Positions 54,451-64,000 of a stretch of 64,000 nt of DNA are shown here, piece by piece. Each line of letters starts with the position of its first letter. The stretch's first letter is position 1. This DNA is from Rhyacophila brunnea. Its lineage: Eukaryota > Arthropoda > Insecta > Trichoptera > Rhyacophilidae. Where the stretch lies: positions 186,001-250,000 of the forward strand of contig JAGYXB010000279.1 in assembly GCA_022495005.1 (NCBI GenBank), read 5' to 3'. The notes below the pieces were generated by a model. It did no database searches. It was not told where the DNA came from and was given only the letters and a program-made list of their open reading frames with translations. The position numbers were made by a program, and so were the translations under genes.

Positions 54451-55807
54451 TTGTGAAAAATTGTTATAAAATGAATATTACGGTAACATTTTGCGTTACA
54501 CTCGAATTTGGTGCACAGAATTTTATATTAATGTCACGGTGTGCGGTAAAACATACATGTTAAAATTTAATAATTATGATGATTTGAGTAACCCCATATC
54601 CACACGCCAAATATATTATGTAGCAGTGATTTGTGCACGGCCATTTTCCATGGCACTATAAGCGTGCATGAATGAAAATAACAATAATATTAATCGAAAG
54701 CGTAAGTATGTATTATAGACTATTGAGAAAATATGTTCATTCGCTTTTACATGGTCCGTAAACCCGGCCGGCTGCAAATTGTATTAGAGACATGCCCCGT
54801 CTGTCCTGAGAGAATCGAAAAGCGATAAAGTGCCGTGACGTTTAGTTTAGTTTGTAAAATGTTGCCGTTTACAATGCACCTGACGCTCGCTGCAGCGGTA
54901 TGACTGCATTGCGTGCGTCTATGCACTTTGTATGCAGTTCAATGTTGCCACGCTGCAACAGCGAAATCATTAATAATAAGCTCGAGAGAAACGCCGAAAT
55001 CGTAGCATTTTTTATGTTCAGGAAACATCTAAATAATTGAATCGAAATATATATATTTCTGTGAATAAAAATGAAATGAAAAATAAACCCTTTTCTTAAT
55101 CTGTTAGAATGTATTAAATGTAGCCTTTAACCATTTTTCTCTACTGAATAGCGCTTACACTCTTCTATTGTTAATTTTACTAATACTATGATGAAAGTAA
55201 ACTAATGAATAATAACGATGTTATTCCCGTTTACAATCAAATATACATATATCTTAACTTGAATAATATATTTTTATGATTAGGTATAATATTATTCGTT
55301 TTTATAATTCAACTGTTAAGTTTTTTTGGAAACCTAACTTATTAACTTAACTTAACTTAGACCGATATTCCATGAAATGTCGAATTACGTTAAATCAAAG
55401 TCAAATGATAAACAGAAAAGTTAGCATAATATAATGACATCGCATTAATACCTAGGTAGGTACTATAATATTATCATCATGTCATTTTTCATCATTCTAC
55501 GTTGAAAAATGAAATTGTAAATTAGTTATAAAAGAAAAACTTCCATGCCTATACCAAAAAAGAAAGCTTACGAATTAATATGAGTGAACGATGCGAAACT
55601 ACTATTAGTTTGGATTTACTACACGAGAAATCATAAAATAAATTCTTACAGTAATTTTCTGTCAGTGGAGATAACGGATCATTATACGAGTAATGAAGAA
55701 ACATATTATTATATACCTATCATGGCGATGCCCACTTTGCATCTCGTAGATCACTATTGTAAAATAATTACTGAAGAGAGTTATTTACACAATATAGTAA
55801 TTACAGT
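54451..55807. other. Non-coding; GC-richer patch 54750-54970
   Basis: 54755-54965 (aacccggccggctgcaaatt, acctgacgctcgctgcagcg, gtatgactgcattgcgtgcg) stands out by composition, without inverted ends or a long frame. A 116-codon frame at 55584-55934 runs into and through the SINE-A head, so it is not a gene. The rest is AT-rich. Confidence 0.4.
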
Positions 55808-56050
55808 CACGGTGGCCACGCGGCTTAAGCTTTGGACTATGTCGCCGTGGGTCCCAGGTTCGAATCCTGGGTCTGGCAAGTACACATATTGTTTTTCAAT
55901 TTGTGTATGTCAGGGTATGAGCCTAATAGGTTGAGCAAGTGGCTGACATCCATTTCTCGTAAAAATCAAAATCTGTTAATACAAACCTCTACTCTGTGGA
56001 GGCCCATATGATCCTATTAGGATCGGACATGGTCGAAAGAAGAAAAAAAG
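55808..56050 (+). mobile_element. SINE-A, complete uninterrupted copy
   Basis: Best reference copy in the window. Head cacggtggccacgcggctta (A-box), B-box gtcccaggttcgaatcctgg, then tctggcaagtacacatattg, tttttcaatttgtgtatgtc, gagcaagtggctgacatcca, aaacctctactctgtggagg, cccatatgatcctattagga and tcggacatggtcgaaag, ending in an A/G-rich tail. The A- and B-boxes are spaced as in a tRNA with a short variable arm. A weak duplication (atagtaatta / atagtgatca) may flank it. Confidence 0.88.
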
Positions 56051-57098
56051 AAAAATAGTGATCAAAAAATGCAATATTTTACAATGTCGATAGATACTTC
56101 TTAAGTACAGCTTCAAAATTACGTATTTATAGTTAGACGTAGATTCAATAACATACTAGATTAACTACAATTTATTTATTAATAGCTATGTTAAGTTATT
56201 AATTTAATTATTTGTTTATACATGATTGAAATATGACTAAATAATATAGGATTTTTAATCGATAACTTGTAATTTGGAAAAGCTTTTGAAACACACTCAG
56301 ACATAGTAACAAAGACAATCCTGCATCGACAAGAATTTCTTATGGTTCTTTCTTTCCGGACTACTAAACTACTACCCTAAGTATTAATCTTGAACAATTA
56401 AATAACAATTAATCTTAAACAATTGAATTAATTTGACGTATTTTTCCCGATACTTCCAGTAGAGCGACACTCTTGGATTTCGTCGCCGGCCCTTTCTCAT
56501 GCTGCAACTATGATACGCACAGTACGTCTCACGTGGAAAGAGATGCGAGACACAGGCGGACAGACGGAAATGCTATGACCTTATAATTGCCCTATGCTCC
56601 GATGCTGAACCGCGATAGGATGAAGTAGTTGTATTAAAATTGCTAATTTGGTTCATTGATGGCGCCAGGAGTGGTCCAACTATAGTTTTTGTAAATACCA
56701 CTAATACCTACTTATTATTAACTGAGGACAGTCTTGAGACTCGGTCCGCCTGGAATACGGATGTAAAAACTAAACAGACAATAACTATATTATCATAAAG
56801 AAATTAATTATTTGGCAATCAATTATGTAGACAACGGTTGGATCTAGTCACTTCTATCCTCACCACTCTACCGCTGCTATTTTAACAGCGACTACTCGTG
56901 ATGAGTTATTTTCAAAAAGTTTTACCTTAACTTCGGAACCTTTTAAGATAACAAGATGAAAATCTGTGTTAAATTAGCATCGATAATGAATGAATTGCAG
57001 TACAAGTTTCATTAATACTAGCTGCCAGGAAAAACTCTCTACGTAAGCAAATATGAAATTCAATTTCTTTGAAACAGCTTTTCTAGATGTGTTGCTAG
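56051..57098. other. Non-coding; GC-richer patch 56460-56690
   Basis: 56460-56690 (agtagagcgacactcttgga, tttcgtcgccggccctttct, cagtacgtctcacgtggaaa, gagacacaggcggacagacg) is richer in G/C than its surroundings. I recognise no frame, repeat or RNA. The remainder is AT-rich. Confidence 0.4.
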
Positions 57099-57235
57099 AG
57101 GCGGCTCTCGTGGTGCAGTGCGTAATGCGCTGGACTTCCATCCGGGAGCTCTAGGTTGACTTCCCGGTAGGGACACAATATTTATATAATTTTCTCAAAA
57201 GCTCGGTGTTTTTGATTGTTCAAAATTACTAATAA
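57099..57235 (+). mobile_element. SINE-B copy, plus strand
   Basis: The head ggcggctctcgtggtgcagt (A-box), gcgtaatgcgctggacttcc, then ctctaggttgacttcccggt (B-box) are followed by agggacacaatatttatata, attttctcaaaagctcggtg and tttttgattgttcaaaatt. The head is almost the same as the isolated minus-strand head at 16262-16360, and the body matches 9436-9572. Confidence 0.8.
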
Positions 57236-57399
57236 CCACCTTGTACGAAAAAGCAGGGACATGGTTATTAATAATTTAAAAAAATATGGTGCTAGAGTAA
57301 ATGACACTTTTTTCATTTAGTTGATAATTGAGAATGTCATATAAACGTAGATTGTACTATGCAGGTGAAAGTATTTTCGACCTTTTTTTTGTTTTTAAT

Positions 57400-57705
57400 C
57401 TTATATGGAATAATAAAATAAAGCGTTTTGAATTTAGAATGTTTACATATGATAAAAGCCTTAAATGGAGATGGGCTGGACACATAGCTCGAAGAAGAGA
57501 CAATCGTTGGACAAATCTAGTCATCCAGTGGTATCCAAGAAGTACAAAACGTCCGCAAGGTAGACCTAGAGGCCACTGGATCGATGAAATAATAAAGTTC
57601 TGCGGATGTACGTGGCAACGCAATGCATAGGACCGAGATAATTGGAAGCAGCTTGAAGAGGCCTTCATCCAGCAGTGGATAGATTCAGGCTGATGATGAT
57701 GATGA
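57400..57705 (+). pseudogene. RTE-like LINE tail (RTE-B), 5'-truncated
   Basis: The frame to 57630 ends with LKWRWAGHIARRRDNRWTNL, VIQWYPRSTKRPQGRPRGHW, IDEIIKFCGCTWQRNA and then, after a stop, DRDNWKQLEEAFIQQWIDSG. 'W.GH.AR..D.RW', 'GRP..RW.D.I' and the final 'QW...G' are the usual last blocks of RTE-type polyproteins. The 3' tail is tgatgatgatgatga, the short tandem repeat typical of RTE elements. It is a distinct family from RTE-A, whose tail is aagaagaag. No catalytic region remains. Confidence 0.88.
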
Positions 57706-58047
57706 CATAATATGATGAAACATATATCGGAAAATATCCCTTAGGTACATGTTATATGTATATGATTAGTCTAGTAGTGATTTAATTATATCAGAACAAA
57801 TACATTACTCATTTATTTTAAAAGAGTACGTTTTGTACTTTAGCTATTATAGTCGAAACACTGAACGAAATGAAACTCTTTCAAAATCACAGACAAACAT
57901 TTTAGTATAGATTTAGTGAAAATTTAGTATTTAATATTTATATTTTCAGGGGTTTTCCACGTATGTATTTTCAATGTCAAAATTCACAATAATGTGATTA
58001 TTTTACAACAACTCAGCTAATTCATTATGAATATTTTCTGCTTTCAG
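57706..58047. other. AT-rich stretch upstream of a candidate exon
   Basis: No repeat or gene recognised. It ends with a textbook-looking acceptor region (see 58048-58095). Confidence 0.35.
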
Positions 58048-58095
58048 GTAGCTTGTTTGCGTCACAGTTTTCCAGAGTGGGGCTCACAATATTAA
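58048..58095 (+). other. Candidate 48-nt micro-exon
   Basis: A CTAAT branch-site-like word (58017-58021), a pyrimidine stretch and tttctgctttcag (ending 58047) precede the segment. The strong donor GTAAGTAC follows it at 58096. The 48 nt are more G/C-rich than their flanks. Read from the third base, they give an open frame SLFASQFSRVGLTIL with phase 1 on both sides, so the segment could be included or skipped without changing the frame. No neighbouring exon is visible in the window, so this would have to lie in a large intron. Chance occurrence of such sites in AT-rich DNA is a real alternative. Confidence 0.22.
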
Positions 58096-58604
58096 GTAAG
58101 TACCTACAACCTAGTTTGGTTCACCCGCCAGCTCCCACATCCGCGGGCCATAATTTACATAGCGAATCCTTCATACATAAATGCCAAGATTTATGAACAC
58201 AACCATCAGAGTGTTTCTTTTAGCATGATAAAGCTTTTTACAGGTAAACTATGTTAATAATACATGTTTGACTAACTTTGTATTGGCTTCACTAGAGTTA
58301 TATATTATGCATGTATCACTGGCAAAGACTCTATACTAAGCGATTATTTAAAGAAAGACTACCTTGTTCTAAAAAATAAATTTTGTCTAAAGATTTTTGT
58401 ATAAATGTTTAGGAAAATAGTCATATTCATGGCATTTGTCATTTTCCCATAATTTATTATTATCTCTGACTGCACGTTTGTCCAACATAATTAATAATAA
58501 GATAATTTAAAAAAAATATTTCTATGGGATTCAAACACATAGGTATAAAAAATATTAATTGTTTTTAAAAAACTTATTTTATTTTATCTATCGTTAGTTC
58601 TTCA
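58096..58604. other. No gene seen
   Basis: AT-rich apart from a small G/C-rich block at 58125-58150 (cacccgccagctcccacatc). Confidence 0.35.
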
Positions 58605-59060
58605 GTCACAGACTAATATAATTTATTCAGTCAGTTATTTATTTATTTGAAAAAACACACGTTGAGTGAGTACATAACAAATTATTAATTCAGGACGTTC
58701 ACAACATGAAATTTAGAATAAAAATTACAAGTCACAAATCAGTTGAAGAAAAAACAAGGTGGAGAAAAAAAAAGCAAAAATAGTTTTATACAAAAGAAAT
58801 AAAATAAAAAAAAAACAACAATAATTCAAAAAATACAAATTGAACAATAAAATAGATTAAAAAAAAAGAATATATAATGGTTCGCCAAAAATATCTACAT
58901 CTCTAGGGAGTGCATTGACCAGTCGCACAGCCCTCGCTATTGGTGCCTGGTGAGCCTGACATGTGTCCAAAATAGGTCATGGCTGCGACCACGCATGTAA
59001 TTGACGGGTGTGTAAAAATTCAAATTTTCTAGAATATCGGGATTGAAAACGATACCACGT
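58605..59060 (-). pseudogene. LINE C-terminal and 3' fragment (family L-d), broken
   Basis: On the minus strand, 59010 down to 58885 contains a frame with PIARAVRLVNALPRDVDIF, resembling the last residues of jockey/CR1-like polyproteins (pattern 'R...N.L...DIF'). It is followed by an A/T-rich 3' region with 'catgttgtgaacgtcctgaa', 'ttaataatttgttatgtact' and a taaataaataa tail. The 3' end recurs alone at 12025-12105. The family assignment rests on a short protein match and is tentative. Confidence 0.5.
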
Positions 59061-59149
59061 GAGAGCAGGTTATGTCAGTTCAGATTTGATATTGTATCTA
59101 AGTTATTCGTCAGTGTTTTAAATTTTTAAATATATAAGTATTTTTAAAT

Positions 59150-59540
59150 GTGCGTGCTACCTGTGCTCCTGTATGGCTGTGAAACATGGCATCTTACTAA
59201 GCTTCAAAAGTCTAAGCTTTTCAGCTTTGAGAATCGATGTCTCCGCCACGTCTTAGGGGTACATTAATACGATCGAGTTACAAACATTTAAGCAGCCCTC
59301 GGTGATTGAGGTAATCACAAAGAGACGCTTTACGTGGCTGGGACATGTGTTCCGGATGCCGTAAGAGGGTGCGATACTTCGTACTCTTGTAGCACAGCCT
59401 CAAGGGTTCCGTCACCGTGGCCAGCCTACAGGTGCTACGCGCATGGTGGAAGGCGCGAGAGTCGGTGATGGACCGAGGGAAGTTGCGCAAACTTGTGCTT
59501 GCCCTATACCCCAGTGCTGCGGTGTGACAGGGTGAAAGAG
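59150..59540 (+). pseudogene. Non-LTR retrotransposon tail (LINE family L-c), broken
   Basis: Plus-strand frames give LPVLLYGCETWHLTKLQKSK (the LLYG.E.W block), SFENRCLRHVLG, YDRVTN, then KRRFTWLGHVFRMP-like sequence and a basic tail, with several stops and frame changes. DNA similarity to the minus strand of 2060-2432 is clear (gcttttcagctttgagaatc, gatgtctccgcc, cttaggggtacatt, ccaagggaagtggcg-like). The end 'gcggtgtgacagggtg' corresponds to 'tgtcatgtcctaatattgg' of the other copy. Confidence 0.75.
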
Positions 59541-59989
59541 AAAAGAAAAAGAGTAGTATATCTCCATTGTTTGAAAATTTTACGTATTAGACACACTAAA
59601 AAGTAACTTTTGAAGATACATAGGTTCCATGCGGGTTTGGTTCTGTGAGAATTGCAACCATAAAAAACCACTGAAGTATCTTTAAATAACATGCATTTGT
59701 TTTGTAGATGGTGTGAACCGTGTGTAAACACAACTCATTTAGTGCTGACAACGCGACTGGCGCGTTTGCATTACCTGGCCATTAGATATTATAATTAACA
59801 TGATATTTAAATGTGGTAATAAAATATTAATTAGCAGGTCAGCAATGATTGTGTTAACCAAACAATTCTTAGTGATGTGGGCCAGGTTAGAAACCCATGA
59901 TTTAGTGGATTAGACTTGCAGGTTATGCAGATATCCAATATTTCCTTCCTAAGACCGGCGAAGAAACATTTACTCATTATTTTTAGTCT
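59541..59989. other. No gene seen
   Basis: AT-rich; a 75-codon minus-strand frame at 59504-59731 overlaps the end of the LINE and has no motif. Confidence 0.4.
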
Positions 59990-60285
59990 TAAATATTAAG
60001 TAAGGATCGTGACCACATTTGAATTTCGCCATCTTTTGAGCGACCAAGATTTTCCATCCTTCTCGATCTTCCGCTTCTCTCAGGGCAGAATGGATGGTCA
60101 GCTCTTTCACTTGGTCGCTCCATCGCGCAGACGCGCTTTCTCTGCTTCGCCTTACCTGGAGGCCACCCAAAACTACCAGTCTCTCCAGGTTGTCCGGTCC
60201 GCGCCTGACAATATGTCCAAAAAATTGCAGAATTCTTCTCAGACATATTGTCGAGAGCCGTTACTATTGAGTGCAAAAATCTGTT
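59990..60285 (-). pseudogene. LINE tail (family L-e), frame partly retained
   Basis: On the minus strand the frame ending near 59970 reads, after a frame change, RRILQFFGHIV then RRGPDNLERLVVLGGLQVRR, RWSDQVKELTIHSALREAED, REGWKILV and finally GHDPYL. This is the standard C-terminal order of an insect RTE-like family ('FGH..RR....E.L...G...G.R..GR...RW.DQ', 'A..R..W', 'GHD'). The 5' part is missing. It is a third or fourth distinct RTE-type family in the window. Confidence 0.85.
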
Positions 60286-60884
60286 ATTGATATTCGAAAA
60301 AATAAATGTTTGATTTCATCAGAAATTTACAGTGCAAACATAGTTTAAGTGACTTAAATGAAAGTGGAAAATTTATCAGACTAATTTTATTTTTGGAAAT
60401 AAAATCAAATATATGCATTTGGATTTGTTTGAAATGATTCGAACATTTGAAAGTGTCAACATTGACACGTATTTCAGTCAACTGTCAATTTTTCGAAAAA
60501 TCAAACTGTCGGTGAAAAAAATGTTTCACATTTATGTTTTACGAGATACGTGACGTCATCGAACGGAAATGAATGGCTCTCGAATTATTTCGGTTTTGGT
60601 TACGTTTTTTTTTGTTCAATGGAAAATATTATTACTTTTATATGACAAGACTTGAGACAAGAAAAATAATACCATTTTAAATGTTTTCGTCAAATTAAGA
60701 ATAAAATGTATTTCAGCTCGATACAACTCGATGATTGAGGTACAGATTGGCTTAGTGGTGTGAGTTGCAGCGAATGACCACGTCAATGTTGTCAGTTTGA
60801 CGTTTGCTTTTAAAATGCCAGTCATATTAATTTATTAATCATTTTTACAGACAATAATAATAATATAAACGACAGTACCTAGCG
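60286..60884. other. No gene seen
   Basis: AT-rich; words such as gtgtcaacattgacacg (about 60453) form small palindromes. Minus-strand frames here show no motifs. Confidence 0.4.
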
Positions 60885-61200
60885 AAGGCTGGAGGTCGGC
60901 TGTTAAGATCCGTACATTAAACTTTGTTAGTCATACGTATTTGTTTTTATTGAACTAAGACTACAATTGTATTTACAGATGACGTTGGTTAGTTTTTGAA
61001 AATTAATTAAGCCTTGCATAAACCAAACCATAATAGTTTGGGTATATTTTGGGCGATACGACAAAATTGTGCACATTTTTGCATTCATACTTAATTGTTT
61101 TAATTGGATTAAGAATACGTCATATTATACACATTGTCGGTTTATTTTTTTTAAATTCATTAAGCCCTGCCTAATTGAAACTTTAATAGATAACAAATAT
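60885..61200 (+). mobile_element. hAT-type MITE (family H1), partial copy
   Basis: 'gcgaaggctggaggtcggct', 'gttaagatccg', 'cgtatttgtttttattgaac', 'taagactacaattgtattta', 'aattaattaagccttgcata' and 'gtgcacatttttg' correspond in order to the left part of 31834-32389. The right end is not recognisable. Confidence 0.65.
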
Positions 61201-61706
61201 CATTCTATCTATAAAATATCGAAATTTATGTTTGATTTCATTGCATAATTTTAGATATTTAATATATAGACGAGTATTTTTTTAAACTATTATCTAAAAG
61301 AGATGTATGTGCTCGTTAAAGAGATATGATCAGGCACCCAAATATTGATATATCCACTTGTGTGAAAATGAGTTTATTCTGATTCGGTGTACTCCCATAT
61401 ATCGATAGTAAAAAGGAAAAAGGGCGTAACACTCATTTTTTTCAAAATAGGTTTTATTGCATAATAACGTTGTGCACAACTAAATACACATTGTTTTTTT
61501 ACAAATAATGTAAGCTGAAAATGCCAATTTATTATCTAAATTTAGCTGTCAATTAAAAAAAGGATAGAAGCGACGTGGGAAAAAACGACTTAACCATAAT
61601 TTTTGTTGGTTTTTTTTTTAAATTAACTCAATAACTATATTACATTAAGGATATAAAAACCAAATTATTAATTATCATGCACTTCAAAATGATGTCTATT
61701 TTATTA
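61201..61706. other. No gene seen
   Basis: AT-rich spacer without recognisable elements. Confidence 0.4.
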
Positions 61707-63509
61707 TTACAATGTTATCTTATTTGTCCGTTGGTTGTTTGTCCGGTACAAATCTTGCAATCGATTTTTAACTAACTTCCCGACTAGCTAGACATTTGAA
61801 ACATTTAGAATATATCAGAACACGATGCCAATGCATTTTTTTAATATTTTTAGCCATCTTTAATTAGAATTGAATTCATTTTCAGTTAATTCTGTTTTGT
61901 ATGAAAAGTTATTTCGATACCATTATTGGTTGATAGGGGTTCTTAGAAACTAAATTATTAAATAATATATACGTGCGTTACTATGGAAATCAATATGAAA
62001 TGACATTTCATTATTCAGTATTTCTATCAAGTACAATTTTTTTTGATCGTTTAACGGCCCACGTGCTCGTCGTAGGTCAAAATTGAGTTTTTATCGTATT
62101 TTCAAACCATGATCCTGGACACTCCTTAAACGTTGTAGATAATCTATTTATATAATTTTGAAGCCTTATTATCCTTTATAGTTATTTTAGACATTTGATG
62201 ACTGCATAAAGTATTTTTGTTACATAAAATAGTATTCTTTTAAACCTCTCGCTCTAATGTTTTAGAATATAGTCATATTTCGGTACATAACTGTGCAGCG
62301 GTGTTAAAATTTTTTACATTTATTAATTTTTAAACGCATTTATAAACCATTAGTATAATTTATTACGAGATAATTTTTGTAAAATATTCACGATAAAAAA
62401 TTATTTTGATAATCTCTGTGATCCCAAATTTGACAAGAATTAGGCATTTTATTATTCAAAAATCGGCAAGATTAACACATTTGAAGATAATTCTAAAGAT
62501 ACTCATTATAAGCTATGTCTTTGACCATTCAAGTGTAATAAACATCCTACGAATAATGATTGCTTTATAATAATTATTGACCTAAGAATAAGGTAGTGTT
62601 TTTTTGAAATACGCCATTTCTTTTGTCATTCCCCAGTAGTTAAGCTATAACATATGGCCGTAGCCATAAATTGACAAACTATAATTGAAGTAGGGAGTAA
62701 AATGATATTGACGCGCGTGTTTGAACATGTACCGTTTAAAAAAAAATAAAAAATAAATCGGTTAGGTACATGTTCAAACACGCGCGTCAATATCATTTTA
62801 CTCCCTACTTCAATTATAGTTTGTCAATTTATGGCTACGGCCGTATGTTGTAGCTTAACCACTGGGGAATGCCAAAGAAATGGCGTATTTCAAAAAAACA
62901 CTACCTTATTATTAGGTCAATAATTATTATAAAGCAATCATTATTCATAAGATGTTTATCACACTTGAATGGTCAAAAATATAGCTTATAATACGTATCT
63001 TTAGAATCATCTTCAAATGTTTAATATTGCCGATTTTTTGAATAGTAAAATGTCTAATTCTTGTCAAATTTGGGATCACAGAGATTATCAATATAATTTT
63101 TTATCGTGAATATTTTACAAAAATTATCTCGTATTAAATTATACTAATGGTTTCATAAATGCGTTTAAAAATGAATAAATGTAAAAATCTTAACACCACT
63201 GCACAGTTATGTACCGAAATATGACTATATTCTAAAACATTAGAGCGAGAGGTTTAAAAGAATACTATTTTATGTAACAAAATACTTTATGCAGTCATCA
63301 AATGTTTAAAATAACTATAAAGGATAATAAGGCTTCAAATTATATAAATAGATTATCTACAACATTTAAGGAGTGTCCAGGATCATGGTTTGAAAATACA
63401 ATAAAAACTCAATTTTGACCTTCGACGAGCATGTCCCCCCTTAAAAGTTTATATGATTCAACAAAAAATTTAAAAACGTTGTATATAAAACGTTCTTTTT
63501 ATCTTGTAA
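61707..63509 (-). mobile_element. M1 element split by a foldback insertion
   Basis: The complement of M1 runs from ttacaatgttatcttatttg through 'aactaacttcccgactagct', 'cagttaattctgttttgtat' and 'caccattattggttgatagg' to 'tttttgatcgtttaa' at 62054. It resumes at 63445 with 'aagtttatatgattcaacaa' and ends 'ttctttttatcttgtaa'. Compared with intact copies, about 12 bases (gctagtcaagtc) are missing at the junction. Confidence 0.88.
62055..63440. mobile_element. TTAA-flanked foldback element, 1.39 kb
   Basis: Two arms of about 685 bp, 62055-62740 and 62757-63440, are reverse complements at high identity along their whole length, with a short A-rich loop. The ends (cggcccacgtgctcgtcg and the complement of cgacgagcatgtcccccc) are flanked by TTAA at 62051-62054 and 63441-63444. 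TTAA is the target of piggyBac and also of Kolobok elements. No coding frame is present. A half-copy lies at 20992-21165. Confidence 0.92.
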
Positions 63510-64000
63510 TTATTATATTTTTAACTTTGACGGAAAACCACGACAAAAACGTTTTTGTGCCTCCTGTACAATTTGATTTGTGTGAATTATGCTATTTTTC
63601 CTTTCCACAATCGATATATTCTTATGATATTTATATTCACTCTTCTAAGTACATTTTTTGTTAATACTGTAAGGTACATATTTTTTCATGTCATGTTTTG
63701 AATGTCTTAATTTATTTTATGATAGACTTAGAAGCCGTAGAATAGCCAAGAAATTTAAATACCCCGGAAGTGGCAATGCAACACCCAGGACACGTAGAAT
63801 GAAATCAGCTTGGAGAGTGATCTGCATAAATGGTTGAATTACTCCAGATTTCTATTGATGTTTATATAACAATATTCTATATATTTTTTCACAAACAAAA
63901 TATAAATTTATACTTCAATCATTACGTCCATGTGTTGAGAAATGGCGTCGGGGAAAAACGTCCTTTTATTCGCGCCATTTTAAAAAGAAAACAGTGAGTA
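63510..64000. other. No gene seen to the end of the window
   Basis: AT-rich. A 77-codon frame (63431-63664) starts inside the foldback/M1 junction and is therefore not a gene. 63740-63840 is slightly G/C-richer without recognisable motifs. Confidence 0.4.

Noticed and set aside
55584..55934. 116-codon frame, one of the longer ones
   Set aside because: Its last third is the SINE-A head and body, so the frame is an accident of the insertion.
62055..63440. Assembly artefact (mirrored contig end)
   Set aside because: TTAA flanks, a clean M1 context on both sides and small differences between arms argue for a real element, although long reads should confirm it.

Overview
The window looks like AT-rich insect chromosome. 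The reasons are short CCTAA tracts (the complement of the insect telomere unit TTAGG), a mariner transposon, RTE-type and jockey/R1-type non-LTR retrotransposon tails, several tRNA-derived SINEs, and many small hAT, pogo and other terminal-repeat elements. Words such as taggtacctac and ataatattat are common in lepidopteran and aphid DNA, but the order cannot be settled from this window. I see no convincing complete host gene. Most open frames are short and look like chance. The only coding signal above background lies in broken transposon genes, plus one speculative 48-nt exon at 58048-58095. The window could be intergenic DNA or the inside of a very large intron.

Layout. 1-7 kb: a LINE tail, a terminal-repeat MITE, two SINE-A copies with 10-bp target duplications, and the first copy of a recurrent element called M1 here. 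7.3-16 kb: a precisely bounded RTE insertion (13-bp target duplication), SINE-B copies, a five-unit tandem array, a hAT element holding an M1 copy, and a small terminal-repeat element inserted into an older repeat. 17.5-18.8 kb: a full-length mariner with near-identical ends, TA duplication and one frameshift. 20-24.7 kb: a mosaic of abutting MITEs, an RTE tail split by M1, and a 953-bp element built from a repeated 15-bp motif. 26-38 kb: a local duplication, hairpin elements, three hAT-type elements with 8-bp duplications (one carrying the transposase dimerisation domain), and a jockey-like LINE tail inside an older repeat. 38-50 kb: SINE-C copies (one head-to-head pair), three M1 copies (one inside a SINE-A), and further MITEs. 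51.26-53.42 kb: a pogo-like element with a decayed transposase and about ten copies of a subterminal motif. 54-61 kb: SINEs and four different LINE tails. 61.7-63.5 kb: a 1.39-kb near-perfect inverted repeat flanked by TTAA and inserted in an M1 copy.

The elements do not act as a pathway, but their nesting gives a relative history. M1 moved after SINE-A, RTE-A and the hAT at 12.9 kb were in place, and the TTAA foldback moved after M1. The mariner, the 7.3-kb RTE copy and the foldback look youngest. The most system-like observation is that the pogo-like element (51.3 kb) and the 953-bp element (23 kb) share an architecture: TA target, short termini and many internal copies of one terminus-derived motif. 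This fits arrays of transposase-binding sites.
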